From Streptomyces composti (GTDB lineage Bacteria; Actinomycetota; Actinomycetes; Streptomycetales; Streptomycetaceae), in contig NZ_JAATEM010000005.1 of assembly GCF_012034205.1 (NCBI RefSeq), positions 62,001-126,000 on the forward strand: a stretch of DNA of 64,000 nt, given 5' to 3'. The first letter of the stretch is position 1. Every line of letters starts with the position of its first letter. This document shows positions 41,781-50,091 of this stretch, in pieces. A model generated the notes under the pieces. The model was not told the DNA's origin. It saw only the letters and a program-made list of their open reading frames with translations, and ran no database searches. Position numbers and translations under genes: made by a program.

Positions 41781-42680
41781 ATGACCACCGGTACCGCCTT
41801 CGACATCCGCCGGATCGGCGGGCGCATCGGCGCCGAGATCCTCGGTGCGGACCTCTCCGGCGAGCTCGACCCCGCCGTGTTCGCCGAGATCAACGCGGCG
41901 CTCCTGGAGCACAAGGCCCTGGTCTTCCGCGACCAGAACCTCGACGACGCCGCCCAGCTGCGCTTCGCCGCCCTCTTCGGCCAACTCACCACGGCGCACC
42001 CCACCGTGCCGGCCGTCGAGGGGCAGCCGAACATCCTGCCGGTGGACGGCGAGGAGGGCGTCCGCTCCAACCAGTGGCACACGGACGTCACCTTCGTCCG
42101 TACGCCCCCGAAGGTGACCACACTGCGCAGCATCGTGGTCCCGCCCTACGGCGGCAACACGCTCATCGCCAACGCGGCGGCGGCCTACCGGGATCTGCCC
42201 GAACCGCTGCGCGAGCTGGCCGACCGGCTGTGGGCGGTGCACACCAACGACTACGACTACGCGGAGCCGAAGACCCGGAAGGCGGCCGAGCACCGCCGCC
42301 AGTTCGTCTCCCGCAAGTACCGCACGGCGCACCCGGTGGTCCGGGTCCACCCGGAGACCGGTGAACGCGGGCTGTTCATCGGCGGGTTCGCGCAGAGCAT
42401 CGTGGGTCTGGGCAACTCCGAGTCGCGTGACATCCTGCGCCTGCTCCAGGCGTATGTCACCCGCCCCGAGAACATCGTGCGGGTGGTGTGGTCGCCGGGC
42501 GACCTGGTGGTGTTCGACAACCGCATCACCCAGCACTACGCGCCGGACGACTACGGCGACCTGCCCCGCAGGCTGCACCGGGTCACCGTGGCCGGTGACG
42601 TGCCGGCGGGCATCGACGGCCGGCAGAGCCATGTCGTCGAGGGCGACGAGGCCGCCCACTACACGCCCGCCGCCATCTGA
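41781..42680 (+). CDS. TauD/TfdA-family Fe(II)/2-oxoglutarate dioxygenase
   Basis: 299 residues. Start FDIRRIGGRIGAEILGADLS; iron ligands His-x-Asp in SNQWHTDVTFVRTPP near residue 100 and a distal His in VVFDNRITQHYAPDDYG or RRLHRVTVAGD near 255-270; the Arg in PRRLHRVTV binds 2-oxoglutarate. TauD-type enzymes hydroxylate taurine, alkylsulfonates or alkyl sulfates, so that sulfite or sulfate is released. It follows the LLM monooxygenase in the same direction and is followed by a terminator, closing the catabolic unit. Confidence 0.92.
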   Translation: MTTGTAFDIRRIGGRIGAEILGADLSGELDPAVFAEINAALLEHKALVFRDQNLDDAAQLRFAALFGQLTTAHPTVPAVEGQPNILPVDGEEGVRSNQWHTDVTFVRTPPKVTTLRSIVVPPYGGNTLIANAAAAYRDLPEPLRELADRLWAVHTNDYDYAEPKTRKAAEHRRQFVSRKYRTAHPVVRVHPETGERGLFIGGFAQSIVGLGNSESRDILRLLQAYVTRPENIVRVVWSPGDLVVFDNRITQHYAPDDYGDLPRRLHRVTVAGDVPAGIDGRQSHVVEGDEAAHYTPAAI

Positions 42681-42693
42681 CGGCCACCGCTCA

Positions 42694-42729
42694 CGCCGGC
42701 CCGGGGGCCGAGGGCCCCCCGGGCCGGCG
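42694..42729 (+). terminator. Hairpin terminator after the TauD-like gene
   Basis: CGCCGGCCCGGGGGCC pairs with the segment ending at 42729 over about 16 bp with one bulged base and a 2-nt loop. A second 11-bp hairpin (arms 42739-42749 and 42758-42768) follows directly and precedes the Rrf2 promoter. Confidence 0.8.
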
Positions 42730-42781
42730 GTCCGGGGGCAGGCCCCGGCGCGCGGCGGCCGGGGCCTGCGATAATGCCCGC

Positions 42782-43240
42782 ATGCGGATCTCAGCCAGAG
42801 CGGACTACGCGGTACGTGCCGCACTGGAACTCGCCGCGGCCAAGGAGGACGCGCCCCTGAAGACCGAGGCGATCGCCGAGGCGCAGGAGATCCCGCACAA
42901 GTTCCTCGAAGGCATCCTCAACGACATGCGCCGCGGCGGTCTCGTCCTCAGCCAGCGCGGTGGCAACGGCGGATACCGGCTGGCCAGGCCCGCCGAGTCG
43001 ATCAGCATCGCCGATGTCATCCGCGTGGTGGACGGACCGCTGGTCTCGGTGCGCGGAGTGCGCCCGCCCGACCTGCTGTACACCGGCCCCGCCCAGTCGT
43101 TGCTCCCCCTGTGGATCGCCCTGCGGTGCAATGTGCGGGAGATCCTCGAGGGTGTGTCGCTGGCGGACGTCGCCTCCGGCGCGCTGCCTTCCGAGGTCTC
43201 GGCACTCGCGGACACTCCAGGCGCCTGGATCAATCCCTGA
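42782..43240 (+). CDS. Rrf2-family transcriptional regulator
   Basis: 152 residues from ATG 42782. It has the Rrf2 winged helix: MRISARADYAVRAALELAAA, KTEAIAEAQEIPHKFLEGIL, NDMRRGGLVLSQRGGNGGYR, and LARPAESISIADVIRVVDGP. The central region has one Cys (LRCNVREILEG), fewer than the Fe-S members IscR and NsrR, so a CymR-like sulfur-sensing mode is more likely. A consensus-like GATAAT (42770-42775) six bases before the ATG suggests leaderless expression. It sits at the end of the organosulfur cluster, and matching palindromes lie before the cluster and just after this gene. Confidence 0.9.
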   Translation: MRISARADYAVRAALELAAAKEDAPLKTEAIAEAQEIPHKFLEGILNDMRRGGLVLSQRGGNGGYRLARPAESISIADVIRVVDGPLVSVRGVRPPDLLYTGPAQSLLPLWIALRCNVREILEGVSLADVASGALPSEVSALADTPGAWINP

Positions 43241-43299
43241 ACACATAAGTCCACCATGCGGACAGCCTCTTGGGGCGGACCCTGTCTTCTGCCACTATC

Positions 43300-43316
43300 C
43301 CTACCAGCCAGGTAGG
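43300..43316. promoter_or_regulatory. Perfect palindrome CCTACC-N5-GGTAGG, candidate Rrf2 operator (copy 2)
   Basis: CCTACCAGCCAGGTAGG is a perfect inverted repeat with 6-bp arms, 37 bp before the leader ORF of the second binding-protein gene. It shares CCTA-N9-TAGG and its 17-bp length with the site at 35874-35890. The local Rrf2 protein is the obvious candidate to bind both. Confidence 0.6.
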
Positions 43317-43352
43317 AGAACTAGGGATCCCGGGGAGGCGGAGCCGTTGAGC

Positions 43353-43448
43353 ATGCACCGGCATCAGGCACCGGCTCTGCCCCTGCTGACGTCGCGACGC
43401 CACATCGACTACGGCCGCACGTCCACCGCGCTGTGTCGGTTCCTCTGA
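43353..43448 (+). CDS. Leader peptide with conserved SRRHIDYGRTSTALC core
   Basis: 31 residues from ATG 43353 (GGAG nine bases upstream; an in-frame TTG two codons earlier is also possible). The core LTSRRHIDYGRTSTALC followed by a short basic end matches the short leader peptides that precede many actinomycete sulfur-assimilation genes. In those, a Cys codon near the end lets cysteine-starved ribosomes stall and change downstream RNA folding. Here the Cys codon is four codons from the stop and a small hairpin (GAGAC/GTCTC, 43449-43462) begins at the stop. It lies 276 bp before the sulfonate-type binding protein. Role inferred from family resemblance. Confidence 0.75.
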   Translation: MHRHQAPALPLLTSRRHIDYGRTSTALCRFL

Positions 43449-43724
43449 GAGACCCGCGTCTCCTGGGCGCCGAAGAGCATCCACGTCTCCTGGGCGCCGC
43501 AGGCGCCGTGTGAGCGCCCACCCCTGTCGGTGAGCGCACGGACGTCTTCCGCGAGCACACCGTCCCGTCTCCCGAACGCGTCCGCGCCCGCCGAGCGCAC
43601 ACCCGGGGCGGCGACTCGACCGAGAGCACGCCCGGCCGGCTCGTGCGCCCGCACCGCCGGGCCCGCGTACCCGCGCCCGTTTCCCCTGTACGACCCTGTA
43701 CGACCTTCCTGAGAGGACACCCTC
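43449..43724 (+). promoter_or_regulatory. Leader-to-gene spacer with hairpin and 16-bp direct repeats
   Basis: 276 bp without a gene. It starts with hairpin GAGAC-CCGC-GTCTC at the leader stop. CGTCTCCTGGGCGCCG then occurs twice (43457-43472 and 43484-43499, 27 bp apart). The second copy could replace the first as partner for GAGAC, giving alternative folds as in an attenuator. The remainder shows nothing I can name. Confidence 0.45.
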
Positions 43725-44834
43725 GTGTCTGCCGCAAGACCGCGCACCTTCCTTCGTGCCCTCGCCGTGACCGCGGCGCTCCCCCTTCTGCTCACCGCCT
43801 GCGGCTACGGCTCCGAGTCCACGGACGACGGCGCCAGGGCGGACGTCGCGGCGGACGCCGAGAAGCTCTCCGCCGAGGAGGTGAAGATCGGCTACTTCCC
43901 CAACCTCACCCACGGCACCGCCCTGGTGGGTGTGCAGGAGGGCCTGTTCCAGAAGGAGCTGGGCGGCACCCGGATCAAGACGTCGACCTTCAACGCCGGC
44001 CCCTCGGAGATCGAGGCGCTGAACGCCGGGTCCATCGACATCGGCTGGATCGGCCCCTCTCCCTCGATCAACGGCTACACCAAGTCCCGGGGCAAGAACC
44101 TGCGCATCATCGGGGGTTCCGCCTCCGGTGGGGTGAAGCTGGTGGTCAATCCGGACAAGATCAAGTCCGAGGACGACCTCAAGGGCAAGAAGATCGCCAC
44201 CCCGCAGCTGGGCAACACCCAGGACGTCGCCTTCCTCAACTGGATCGCCGAGAAGGGCTGGAAGGTCGACCCGCAGAGCGGCAAGGGCGACATCTCCGTG
44301 GTCCGCTCGGACAACAAGGTGACGCCGGACGCCTACAAGGCGGGCTCCATCGACGGCGCCTGGGTGCCGGAGCCGACCGCGTCCAAGCTGGTCGCCGACG
44401 GAGCGAAGGTGCTGATCGACGAGGCCGATCTGTGGCCGGACAAGAAGTTCGTGATCACGAACATCATCGTGTCGCAGAAGTTCCTCAAGGAGCACCCTGA
44501 CGTCGTCGAGGCCGTGCTGCGGGCGTCGGTGAGGACCAACGAGTGGATCAAGGCCAACCCGGACCGGGCGAAGGAGTCCGCGAACAAGGCGCTGGAGAAG
44601 CTGAGCGGCAAGGCGCTGCCGGCCGAGATCCTCGACCCGGCGTGGAAGTCCATCACCTTCCTCGACGACCCGCTGGCCGCCACGCTGGAGACCGAGGCGT
44701 CCTTCGCGGTGAAGGCCGGGCTGCTCGACGAGCCGGACCTGAAGGGCATCTACGACCTGACCCTGCTCAACAAGGTGCTCAAGGCGGAGGGCAAGCCCGA
44801 GGTCGACGACGCGGGCCTGGGCGTGACGGGCTAG
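43725..44834 (+). CDS. Lipoprotein, aliphatic-sulfonate-type (SsuA-like) binding protein
   Basis: 369 residues from GTG 43725 (AGAGGA upstream). Lipobox LPLLLTACG puts the lipidated Cys near 27. Binding-fold blocks: VKIGYFPNLTHGTALVGVQE, FNAGPSEIEALNAGSIDIGW, IGPSPSINGYTKSRGKNLRI and LKGKKIATPQLGNTQDVAFL. These place it with sulfonate/nitrate binders. In related genomes such a gene is normally followed by ATPase and permease genes; here a strong terminator follows and none are present. It may therefore use the importer encoded at 38519-40320 or one elsewhere. Confidence 0.88.
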   Translation: MSAARPRTFLRALAVTAALPLLLTACGYGSESTDDGARADVAADAEKLSAEEVKIGYFPNLTHGTALVGVQEGLFQKELGGTRIKTSTFNAGPSEIEALNAGSIDIGWIGPSPSINGYTKSRGKNLRIIGGSASGGVKLVVNPDKIKSEDDLKGKKIATPQLGNTQDVAFLNWIAEKGWKVDPQSGKGDISVVRSDNKVTPDAYKAGSIDGAWVPEPTASKLVADGAKVLIDEADLWPDKKFVITNIIVSQKFLKEHPDVVEAVLRASVRTNEWIKANPDRAKESANKALEKLSGKALPAEILDPAWKSITFLDDPLAATLETEASFAVKAGLLDEPDLKGIYDLTLLNKVLKAEGKPEVDDAGLGVTG

Positions 44835-44913
44835 CCGTACCGATCGCGCCTGACGCCCGCGGTACGGATCACGAGTGGTCCGACGACCGCGAGCGGCGCG
44901 GCCGCACCTTCGA

Positions 44914-44953
44914 GGCCCCCGGCCGGTGCTCCCCCCACCACCGGCCGGGGGCC
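44914..44953. terminator. Strong hairpin terminator
   Basis: A perfect 15-bp inverted repeat (arms 44914-44928 and 44939-44953) with a 10-nt C-rich loop lies after the orphan binding-protein gene. Confidence 0.8.
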
Positions 44954-45072
44954 CTGGCGCGCTTCTCCGGCTTGTCCGGACGCGGGGCCTTGCGTCTGGT
45001 GGTCGGAGCCGGTCGGTGGTGCGACGCTTGGGGTGACAGAAGTCCGCAGGACGAGGGCCGGGAGGCTGACCC

Positions 45073-46551
45073 ATGGGACGGGATGTCCCGGCACTGGTGT
45101 TCACGCGCGAGGACCGCCGCCGGTACCGGATCAAGATGCAGGAGTGTCTCGACGCGTTCGCCCAGATGCTGCGCGATGCGCGGTTCGAGGCCGAGCGGCC
45201 CCAGGTGGGGCTGGAGATCGAGCTGAACCTGGTCGACGACCGGGCGGAGCCGGCGATGCGCAACAGCGCCGTGCTGGAGGCGATCGCCGACCCGGCCTGG
45301 GACACCGAGCTGGGCCGGTTCAACCTGGAGATCAACATCGCGCCGCGCAGGCTCACCGCGGGCGGCCCGGACGACTGGGAGAAGGAGATCCGCGCGGCCC
45401 TGAACCACGCCGAGGAGCGGGCCCGGACGGTCGGCACACACCTGATCATGTCCGGCATCCTGCCCACGCTGCGGCAGGAGGACGCGGGCGAGGCGGCGCT
45501 GTCGGAGAATCCGCGCTACCGGCTGCTCAACGACCAGATCTTCGCCGCGCGCGGCGAAGATCTGCACATCGAGATCGACGGCCCCGACCGGCTGCGGACC
45601 TACGCGGACACCATCACCCCGGAGGCCGCCTGCACCAGCACGCAGTTCCACCTCCAGGTGCCTCCCGAGCAGTTCGCGGACTACTGGAACGCGGCCCAGG
45701 CGATCGCCGGGGTCCAGGTGGCCCTCGCGGCCAACTCGCCGTTCCTGTTCGGCAAGGAGCTGTGGCACGAGACGCGCATCCCGCTGTTCGAGCAGGCCAC
45801 CGACACCCGGCCGCAGGAGATCAAGGTGCAGGGGGTGCGGCCCCGGGTGTGGTTCGGGGAACGCTGGATCAACAGCGTCTTCGACCTGTTCGAGGAGAAT
45901 CTGCGCTACTTCCCGGCCCTGCTGCCGCTGTGCGAGGACGAGGACCCGATGGAGACGCTCGACCGGGGCGACATCCCGGAGCTGGGCGAGCTGACCCTGC
46001 ACAACGGCACCATCTACCGCTGGAACCGCCCGGTGTACGCGGTCGCCAACGACAAGCCGCACGTGCGGGTGGAGAACCGGGTGCTGCCCGCGGGGCCGAC
46101 CGTGGCCGACACGCTCGCCAACGGCGCGTTCTACTACGGGCTTACCCGGGCGCTGGTGGAGGAGGAGCGGCCGGTGTGGTCGCGGATGTCCTTCTCGGCG
46201 GCCGAGGACAACATGCACACGGCGGCCCGGCTGGGCATCGAGGCACTGCTGTACTGGCCGGGCGTGGGCGAGGTGCCGGTGACCGAGCTCGTGCTGCGGC
46301 GGCTGCTGCCGCTGGCCCACCAGGGTCTGGAACGCTCCGGCATGGACGCGGCCTGGCGGGAGCCGCTGCTCGGCATCATCGAGCAGCGCTGTGTCACGGG
46401 ACGCAACGGCGCGGTGTGGCAGAAGGAGATGTTCCACCACATCGACGAGACCGAGCACTGCGGCCGGCACGAGGCGCTGCGCCGGATGACCCAGCAGTAC
46501 ATCGACTACATGCATCTCAACGCCCCGGTGCACACCTGGCCGGTCGACTGA
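45073..46551 (+). CDS. Glutamate-cysteine ligase family (GCS2-like) enzyme
   Basis: 492 residues from ATG 45073 with GGGAGG upstream. It has the carboxylate-amine ligase fold: PQVGLEIELNLVDDRAEPAM, FNLEINIAPRRL (metal-binding Glu/Asn), the CTSTQFHLQVPPEQFADYWN block and VALAANSPFLFGKELWHETR. GCS2-type enzymes join glutamate to cysteine or a related amine using ATP. Actinomycetes use mycothiol and ergothioneine; EgtA is a GCS2 relative, but no egt genes are adjacent, so this is better left as a family call. It is monocistronic, with the amidinotransferase behind its own promoter. Confidence 0.85.
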   Translation: MGRDVPALVFTREDRRRYRIKMQECLDAFAQMLRDARFEAERPQVGLEIELNLVDDRAEPAMRNSAVLEAIADPAWDTELGRFNLEINIAPRRLTAGGPDDWEKEIRAALNHAEERARTVGTHLIMSGILPTLRQEDAGEAALSENPRYRLLNDQIFAARGEDLHIEIDGPDRLRTYADTITPEAACTSTQFHLQVPPEQFADYWNAAQAIAGVQVALAANSPFLFGKELWHETRIPLFEQATDTRPQEIKVQGVRPRVWFGERWINSVFDLFEENLRYFPALLPLCEDEDPMETLDRGDIPELGELTLHNGTIYRWNRPVYAVANDKPHVRVENRVLPAGPTVADTLANGAFYYGLTRALVEEERPVWSRMSFSAAEDNMHTAARLGIEALLYWPGVGEVPVTELVLRRLLPLAHQGLERSGMDAAWREPLLGIIEQRCVTGRNGAVWQKEMFHHIDETEHCGRHEALRRMTQQYIDYMHLNAPVHTWPVD

Positions 46552-46607
46552 ACCGGGGACGCCGCCGCCGATCGGCTCCGCTCGCCGCGGATATCCGGGC
46601 ACGGGCG

Positions 46608-46636
46608 TTCACCATGAGTAATACTTTCGCTATATT
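46608..46636 (+). promoter_or_regulatory. Promoter of the amidinotransferase gene
   Basis: TTCACC (46608-46613), a 17-bp spacer and TATATT (46631-46636), about 34 bp before the start codon. The stretch is strikingly AT-rich for this genome. Confidence 0.6.
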
Positions 46637-46670
46637 GAGTGACTGACTCCTGTGTCGAAAGTGGTTCAGC

Positions 46671-47798
46671 ATGTCGGTGGTGGAGAGATCCGAGATTTCC
46701 GCTGAGGCAGCGGAACCCGTCGTGTCGCCGGTCTGGTCCCACAACGAGTGGGATCCGCTGGAGGAAATCATCGTCGGCCGTCTGGACGGGGCGACGATCC
46801 CCTCGAACCATCCGGTGGTGAGGTGCAACATTCCTCCGTGGGCGGCGCGGCTGCAGGGCCTCGCCGCCGGTTTCACCTATCCCCGGAAGCTGGTCGAGCG
46901 GGCGCAGGCGGAACTCGATCAGTTCGTGTCCCTGCTGGAAGGTCTGGGTGTCACGGTGCGGCGCCCGGATCCGGTGGATCACCGCAAGCGCTTCGCCACC
47001 CCGGACTGGTCGTCGCGGGGTTTCTGCAACAGCTGCCCGCGGGACAGCATGCTGGTGATCGGTGACGAGATCATCGAGACCCCGATGGCATGGCCGTGCC
47101 GCTATTTCGAGACGCATTCCTACCGGCCGATCCTGAAGGACTACTTCCGGCGCGGAGCACGCTGGACGTCGGCGCCCAAGCCGCAGCTCACCGATGAACT
47201 CTTCGACCCCGATTTCCGCGTTCCGAAACCGGATGAGCCGATGCGGTACATCCTCACCGAGTTCGAGCCGGTCTTCGACGCCGCGGATTTCGTGCGCGCC
47301 GGACGGGATCTCTTCGTCACCCGCAGCAATGTCACCAATCGGATGGGCATCGAGTGGCTGCGCCGGCATCTCGGGCCGGAGTACCGGATCCACGAGATCG
47401 AGAGCCGCTGCCGCACGCCCATGCACATCGACACCACGTTCGTGCTGCTGGCACCGGGCAAGGTGCTGGTCAACCCGGAGTACATCGACGTCGACCGGCT
47501 GCCCGAGGTGCTGCGCTCCTGGGACGTGCTCGTGGCACCGGAGCCGGAGCCGATCTCCGATCCGCTGCTGAAGGTCACCTCGATGTGCGGCAGGTGGCTC
47601 AGCATGAACGTGCTGATGGTCGACGAGAAGCGGGTGATCGCCGAACGGCATCACACGGGCATGCTGCGCGCCCTGGAGAAGTGGGGCTTCGAGCCGATCC
47701 CCTGCGACCTGCTGCACTACGCGCCGTTCGGCGGCTCGTTCCACTGCGCCACGCTCGATGTGCGGCGCCGCGGCACCCTCGAGTCGTACTGCGGCTGA
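46671..47798 (+). CDS. Amidinotransferase (glycine/inosamine-type)
   Basis: 375 residues. It has the five-bladed amidinotransferase fold: SPVWSHNEWDPLEEIIVGRL, CNSCPRDSMLVIGDEIIETP, VFDAADFVRAGRDLFVTRSN, catalytic His in RCRTPMHIDTTFVLLAPGK, and catalytic Cys in PFGGSFHCATLDVRR near the end. It moves an amidino group from arginine to an amine such as glycine, lysine or an inosamine. Relatives include StrB1 of streptomycin synthesis and CyrA. No aminoglycoside or other pathway genes adjoin. The promoter and the first 200 bp are more AT-rich than the neighbours, hinting at transfer. Confidence 0.88.
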   Translation: MSVVERSEISAEAAEPVVSPVWSHNEWDPLEEIIVGRLDGATIPSNHPVVRCNIPPWAARLQGLAAGFTYPRKLVERAQAELDQFVSLLEGLGVTVRRPDPVDHRKRFATPDWSSRGFCNSCPRDSMLVIGDEIIETPMAWPCRYFETHSYRPILKDYFRRGARWTSAPKPQLTDELFDPDFRVPKPDEPMRYILTEFEPVFDAADFVRAGRDLFVTRSNVTNRMGIEWLRRHLGPEYRIHEIESRCRTPMHIDTTFVLLAPGKVLVNPEYIDVDRLPEVLRSWDVLVAPEPEPISDPLLKVTSMCGRWLSMNVLMVDEKRVIAERHHTGMLRALEKWGFEPIPCDLLHYAPFGGSFHCATLDVRRRGTLESYCG

Positions 47799-47973
47799 AG
47801 GCCCCGCGGAGCCGGGGAGCCCGCCCGTGGGAGCCCGTGAGCCCGCCGGTGGCGGGGGAGCCCTGCCGGGTACCCGGACGGGGTGCCCGAGGGGGCACCG
47901 AGGCGTAGCGTCCTCCGTAGGAGTGAGGCCCGGCGTGACCGTCGGTGACGGCCGGGGCGGCGGGAGGTGCCGC

Positions 47974-50091
47974 ATGACGAGTGCGGGTGAACCGGTCGCG
48001 GGTGCCGGCGCGCTCGACGCCGTGTTCGCGGAGACGGTGCACCGGACCGGCGCGTCCCTCGGCGCCCTCTACCTGCTCACTCCGGACGAGCGGATGCTGC
48101 GGCTCGAGGTGCTGGCCGGGGTGCCGGCCGAGTTCGCCGCGCCGTGGACCACGGTGTCGCTGACCGCTCCGGCACCGGTCGCGGAGGCGGCCCGCTCCGA
48201 GCAGCTGGTCTGGGTCGGAAGCAAGGGCGAGCTGGCCCAGCGCTATCCGCGCACCGCGGCCGCGCTGCCCTATCCGCTGGCGATGGCGGCCGCACCGGTC
48301 ACGGGCGCCCGCACCTGGGGCGCGCTGCTGCTGATGTGGCCCGCCACCAGGCCGTCCCGGATGGGCGAACGGGAGTGCCACCACATCCTGTCCAGTTGCC
48401 GGCGTCTGGCCCGCGTGCTGGAGGAGGAGGCCGCCGGACAGGCACAGGGCACCGCCTCCCCCGCCCGGCCGCGCGTCCTGCCGTACGCCGCCGGGCCGAC
48501 GGTGCCGGCGAGCGCCGCGGCCGACTTCGCCGAACGCCTGCCCGGCGGCAGCTGCGCGCTGGACCTGGAGGGCCGGTTCACCTTCGTCAGTTCCGCCGCC
48601 GGGCGGCTGCTGGGCCGCGACGCGGGGCAGCTGCTGGGCACACAGCCGTGGCTGACCCTGCCCTGGCTGGACGATCCGCGGTACGAGGACCGCTACCGGG
48701 CCGCGGTGATCACCCGGCAGCCGGTGTCGTTCACCGTGTGCCGCCCGCCGGACCGATGGCTGGACTTCTTCCTCTACCCGGACGCCAGCGGCATCAGCGT
48801 CCGCATCGTCCCCAGCGACTCCTACGCCTCCAGCGCGCCTCCGCTGCGCGCCCCGCCCGCCGACCCCCATGCCCGGGTGGGCCGCCTGTACCAGCTCACC
48901 CATATTGCGGCGGCGCTCACCGAGGTGGTCGGTGTCCAGGACGTGGTGGATCTGGTCGCCGACCAGGTGATGCCGGCCTTCGGCGCCCAGGGGCTGGTGC
49001 TGTCGATGGCCGAGGCGGGCCGGCTCGACATCACCGGGCACCGCGGCTACCCGCGGCATGTCATCGAACGCCTGGACGGTCTGCCCGTGGACACCGACTT
49101 CACCCCGGCCGGCCGGGCCCTGACCACGGGTGTCCCCTCGTTCTTCACTCACCCGGACGAGATGCGGCGCATCTACCCCGAGGCACCGCTGATCAGCGGC
49201 AAGCAGGCCTGGGCGTTCCTGCCGCTGATCATCTCCCGCCGCCCCGTCGGCTGCTGCATCCTGTCCTACGAGCATCCGCGCGACTTCCCGGCCGAGGAGC
49301 GGGCGGTGCTGACGTCGCTCGCCGGTCTGATCGCCCAGGCGCTGGACCGGGCCCGGCTGTACGACACCAAGCACGCCCTGGCGCACGGGCTGCAGCAGGC
49401 GCTGCTCCCCCGCGCGCTGCCCGCGGTGGACGGGCTGCGGGTCGCCGCCCGCTACCTGCCCGCCACCCGGGGCATGGACATCGGTGGCGACTTCTACGAT
49501 CTGCTGCGGCTCGGCGACAGGAACGCGGCCGCCGTCATCGGCGACGTCCAGGGGCACAACGCCGCCGCGGCCGCGCTGATGGGCCAGGTGCGCACCGGTG
49601 TGCACGCCCACGCCACCCACGGCGAGGCACCGGATCAGGTGCTGGCCGCCACCAACCGGCTGCTGACCGACCTGGAGCCGGACCTGTTCACCAGTTGTCT
49701 GTGCGTCGGGCTGGACTTCGCCGAGGGCCGGCTGCTGATGGCCAGCGCGGGTCACCCGCCGCCCGTGCTGCGCCTGTCCGACGGCACCACGCGCGTCGCC
49801 GACGTACGGCCCGGTCCGCTCCTCGGCATCGACCCGGACGCCGAGTTCCCCCTCACCAGCGTGCCGCTCACCGAGGGCCTGACGGTCGTCCTCTACACCG
49901 ACGGTCTGATCGAGACGCCGGGCGAGGACCTGGAGGACTCCATGGCCGCGCTGGCCCGCCGGCTCGGGCAGGCCGACGCGTCCGACCTGGACCGGCTCGC
50001 CGACGACCTGCTCGGCGTGTTCGCCAGGGACTGCAAGCGCCTGGACGACGTCGCCCTGCTGACGCTGCGCTGCGGCGAGCCGACGGGCTGA
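47974..50091 (+). CDS. GAF-PAS-GAF-SpoIIE (PPM) phosphatase
   Basis: 705 residues from ATG 47974 (GGGAGG upstream). Domains: GAF at about 10-150 (ETVHRTGASLGALYLLTPDE), PAS at about 185-285 (CALDLEGRFTFVSSAAGRLL), second GAF at about 300-460 (YQLTHIAAALTEVVGVQDVV, ISRRPVGCCILSYEHPRDFP) and SpoIIE/PP2C at about 475-700 (GMDIGGDFYDLLRLGDRN, VIGDVQGHNAAAAALMGQV, RLDDVALLTLRC). It has no kinase domain. It would dephosphorylate an anti-sigma antagonist after ligand sensing. It is the third phosphatase of this class in the window; no sigma or anti-sigma gene is near. Confidence 0.9.
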   Translation: MTSAGEPVAGAGALDAVFAETVHRTGASLGALYLLTPDERMLRLEVLAGVPAEFAAPWTTVSLTAPAPVAEAARSEQLVWVGSKGELAQRYPRTAAALPYPLAMAAAPVTGARTWGALLLMWPATRPSRMGERECHHILSSCRRLARVLEEEAAGQAQGTASPARPRVLPYAAGPTVPASAAADFAERLPGGSCALDLEGRFTFVSSAAGRLLGRDAGQLLGTQPWLTLPWLDDPRYEDRYRAAVITRQPVSFTVCRPPDRWLDFFLYPDASGISVRIVPSDSYASSAPPLRAPPADPHARVGRLYQLTHIAAALTEVVGVQDVVDLVADQVMPAFGAQGLVLSMAEAGRLDITGHRGYPRHVIERLDGLPVDTDFTPAGRALTTGVPSFFTHPDEMRRIYPEAPLISGKQAWAFLPLIISRRPVGCCILSYEHPRDFPAEERAVLTSLAGLIAQALDRARLYDTKHALAHGLQQALLPRALPAVDGLRVAARYLPATRGMDIGGDFYDLLRLGDRNAAAVIGDVQGHNAAAAALMGQVRTGVHAHATHGEAPDQVLAATNRLLTDLEPDLFTSCLCVGLDFAEGRLLMASAGHPPPVLRLSDGTTRVADVRPGPLLGIDPDAEFPLTSVPLTEGLTVVLYTDGLIETPGEDLEDSMAALARRLGQADASDLDRLADDLLGVFARDCKRLDDVALLTLRCGEPTG

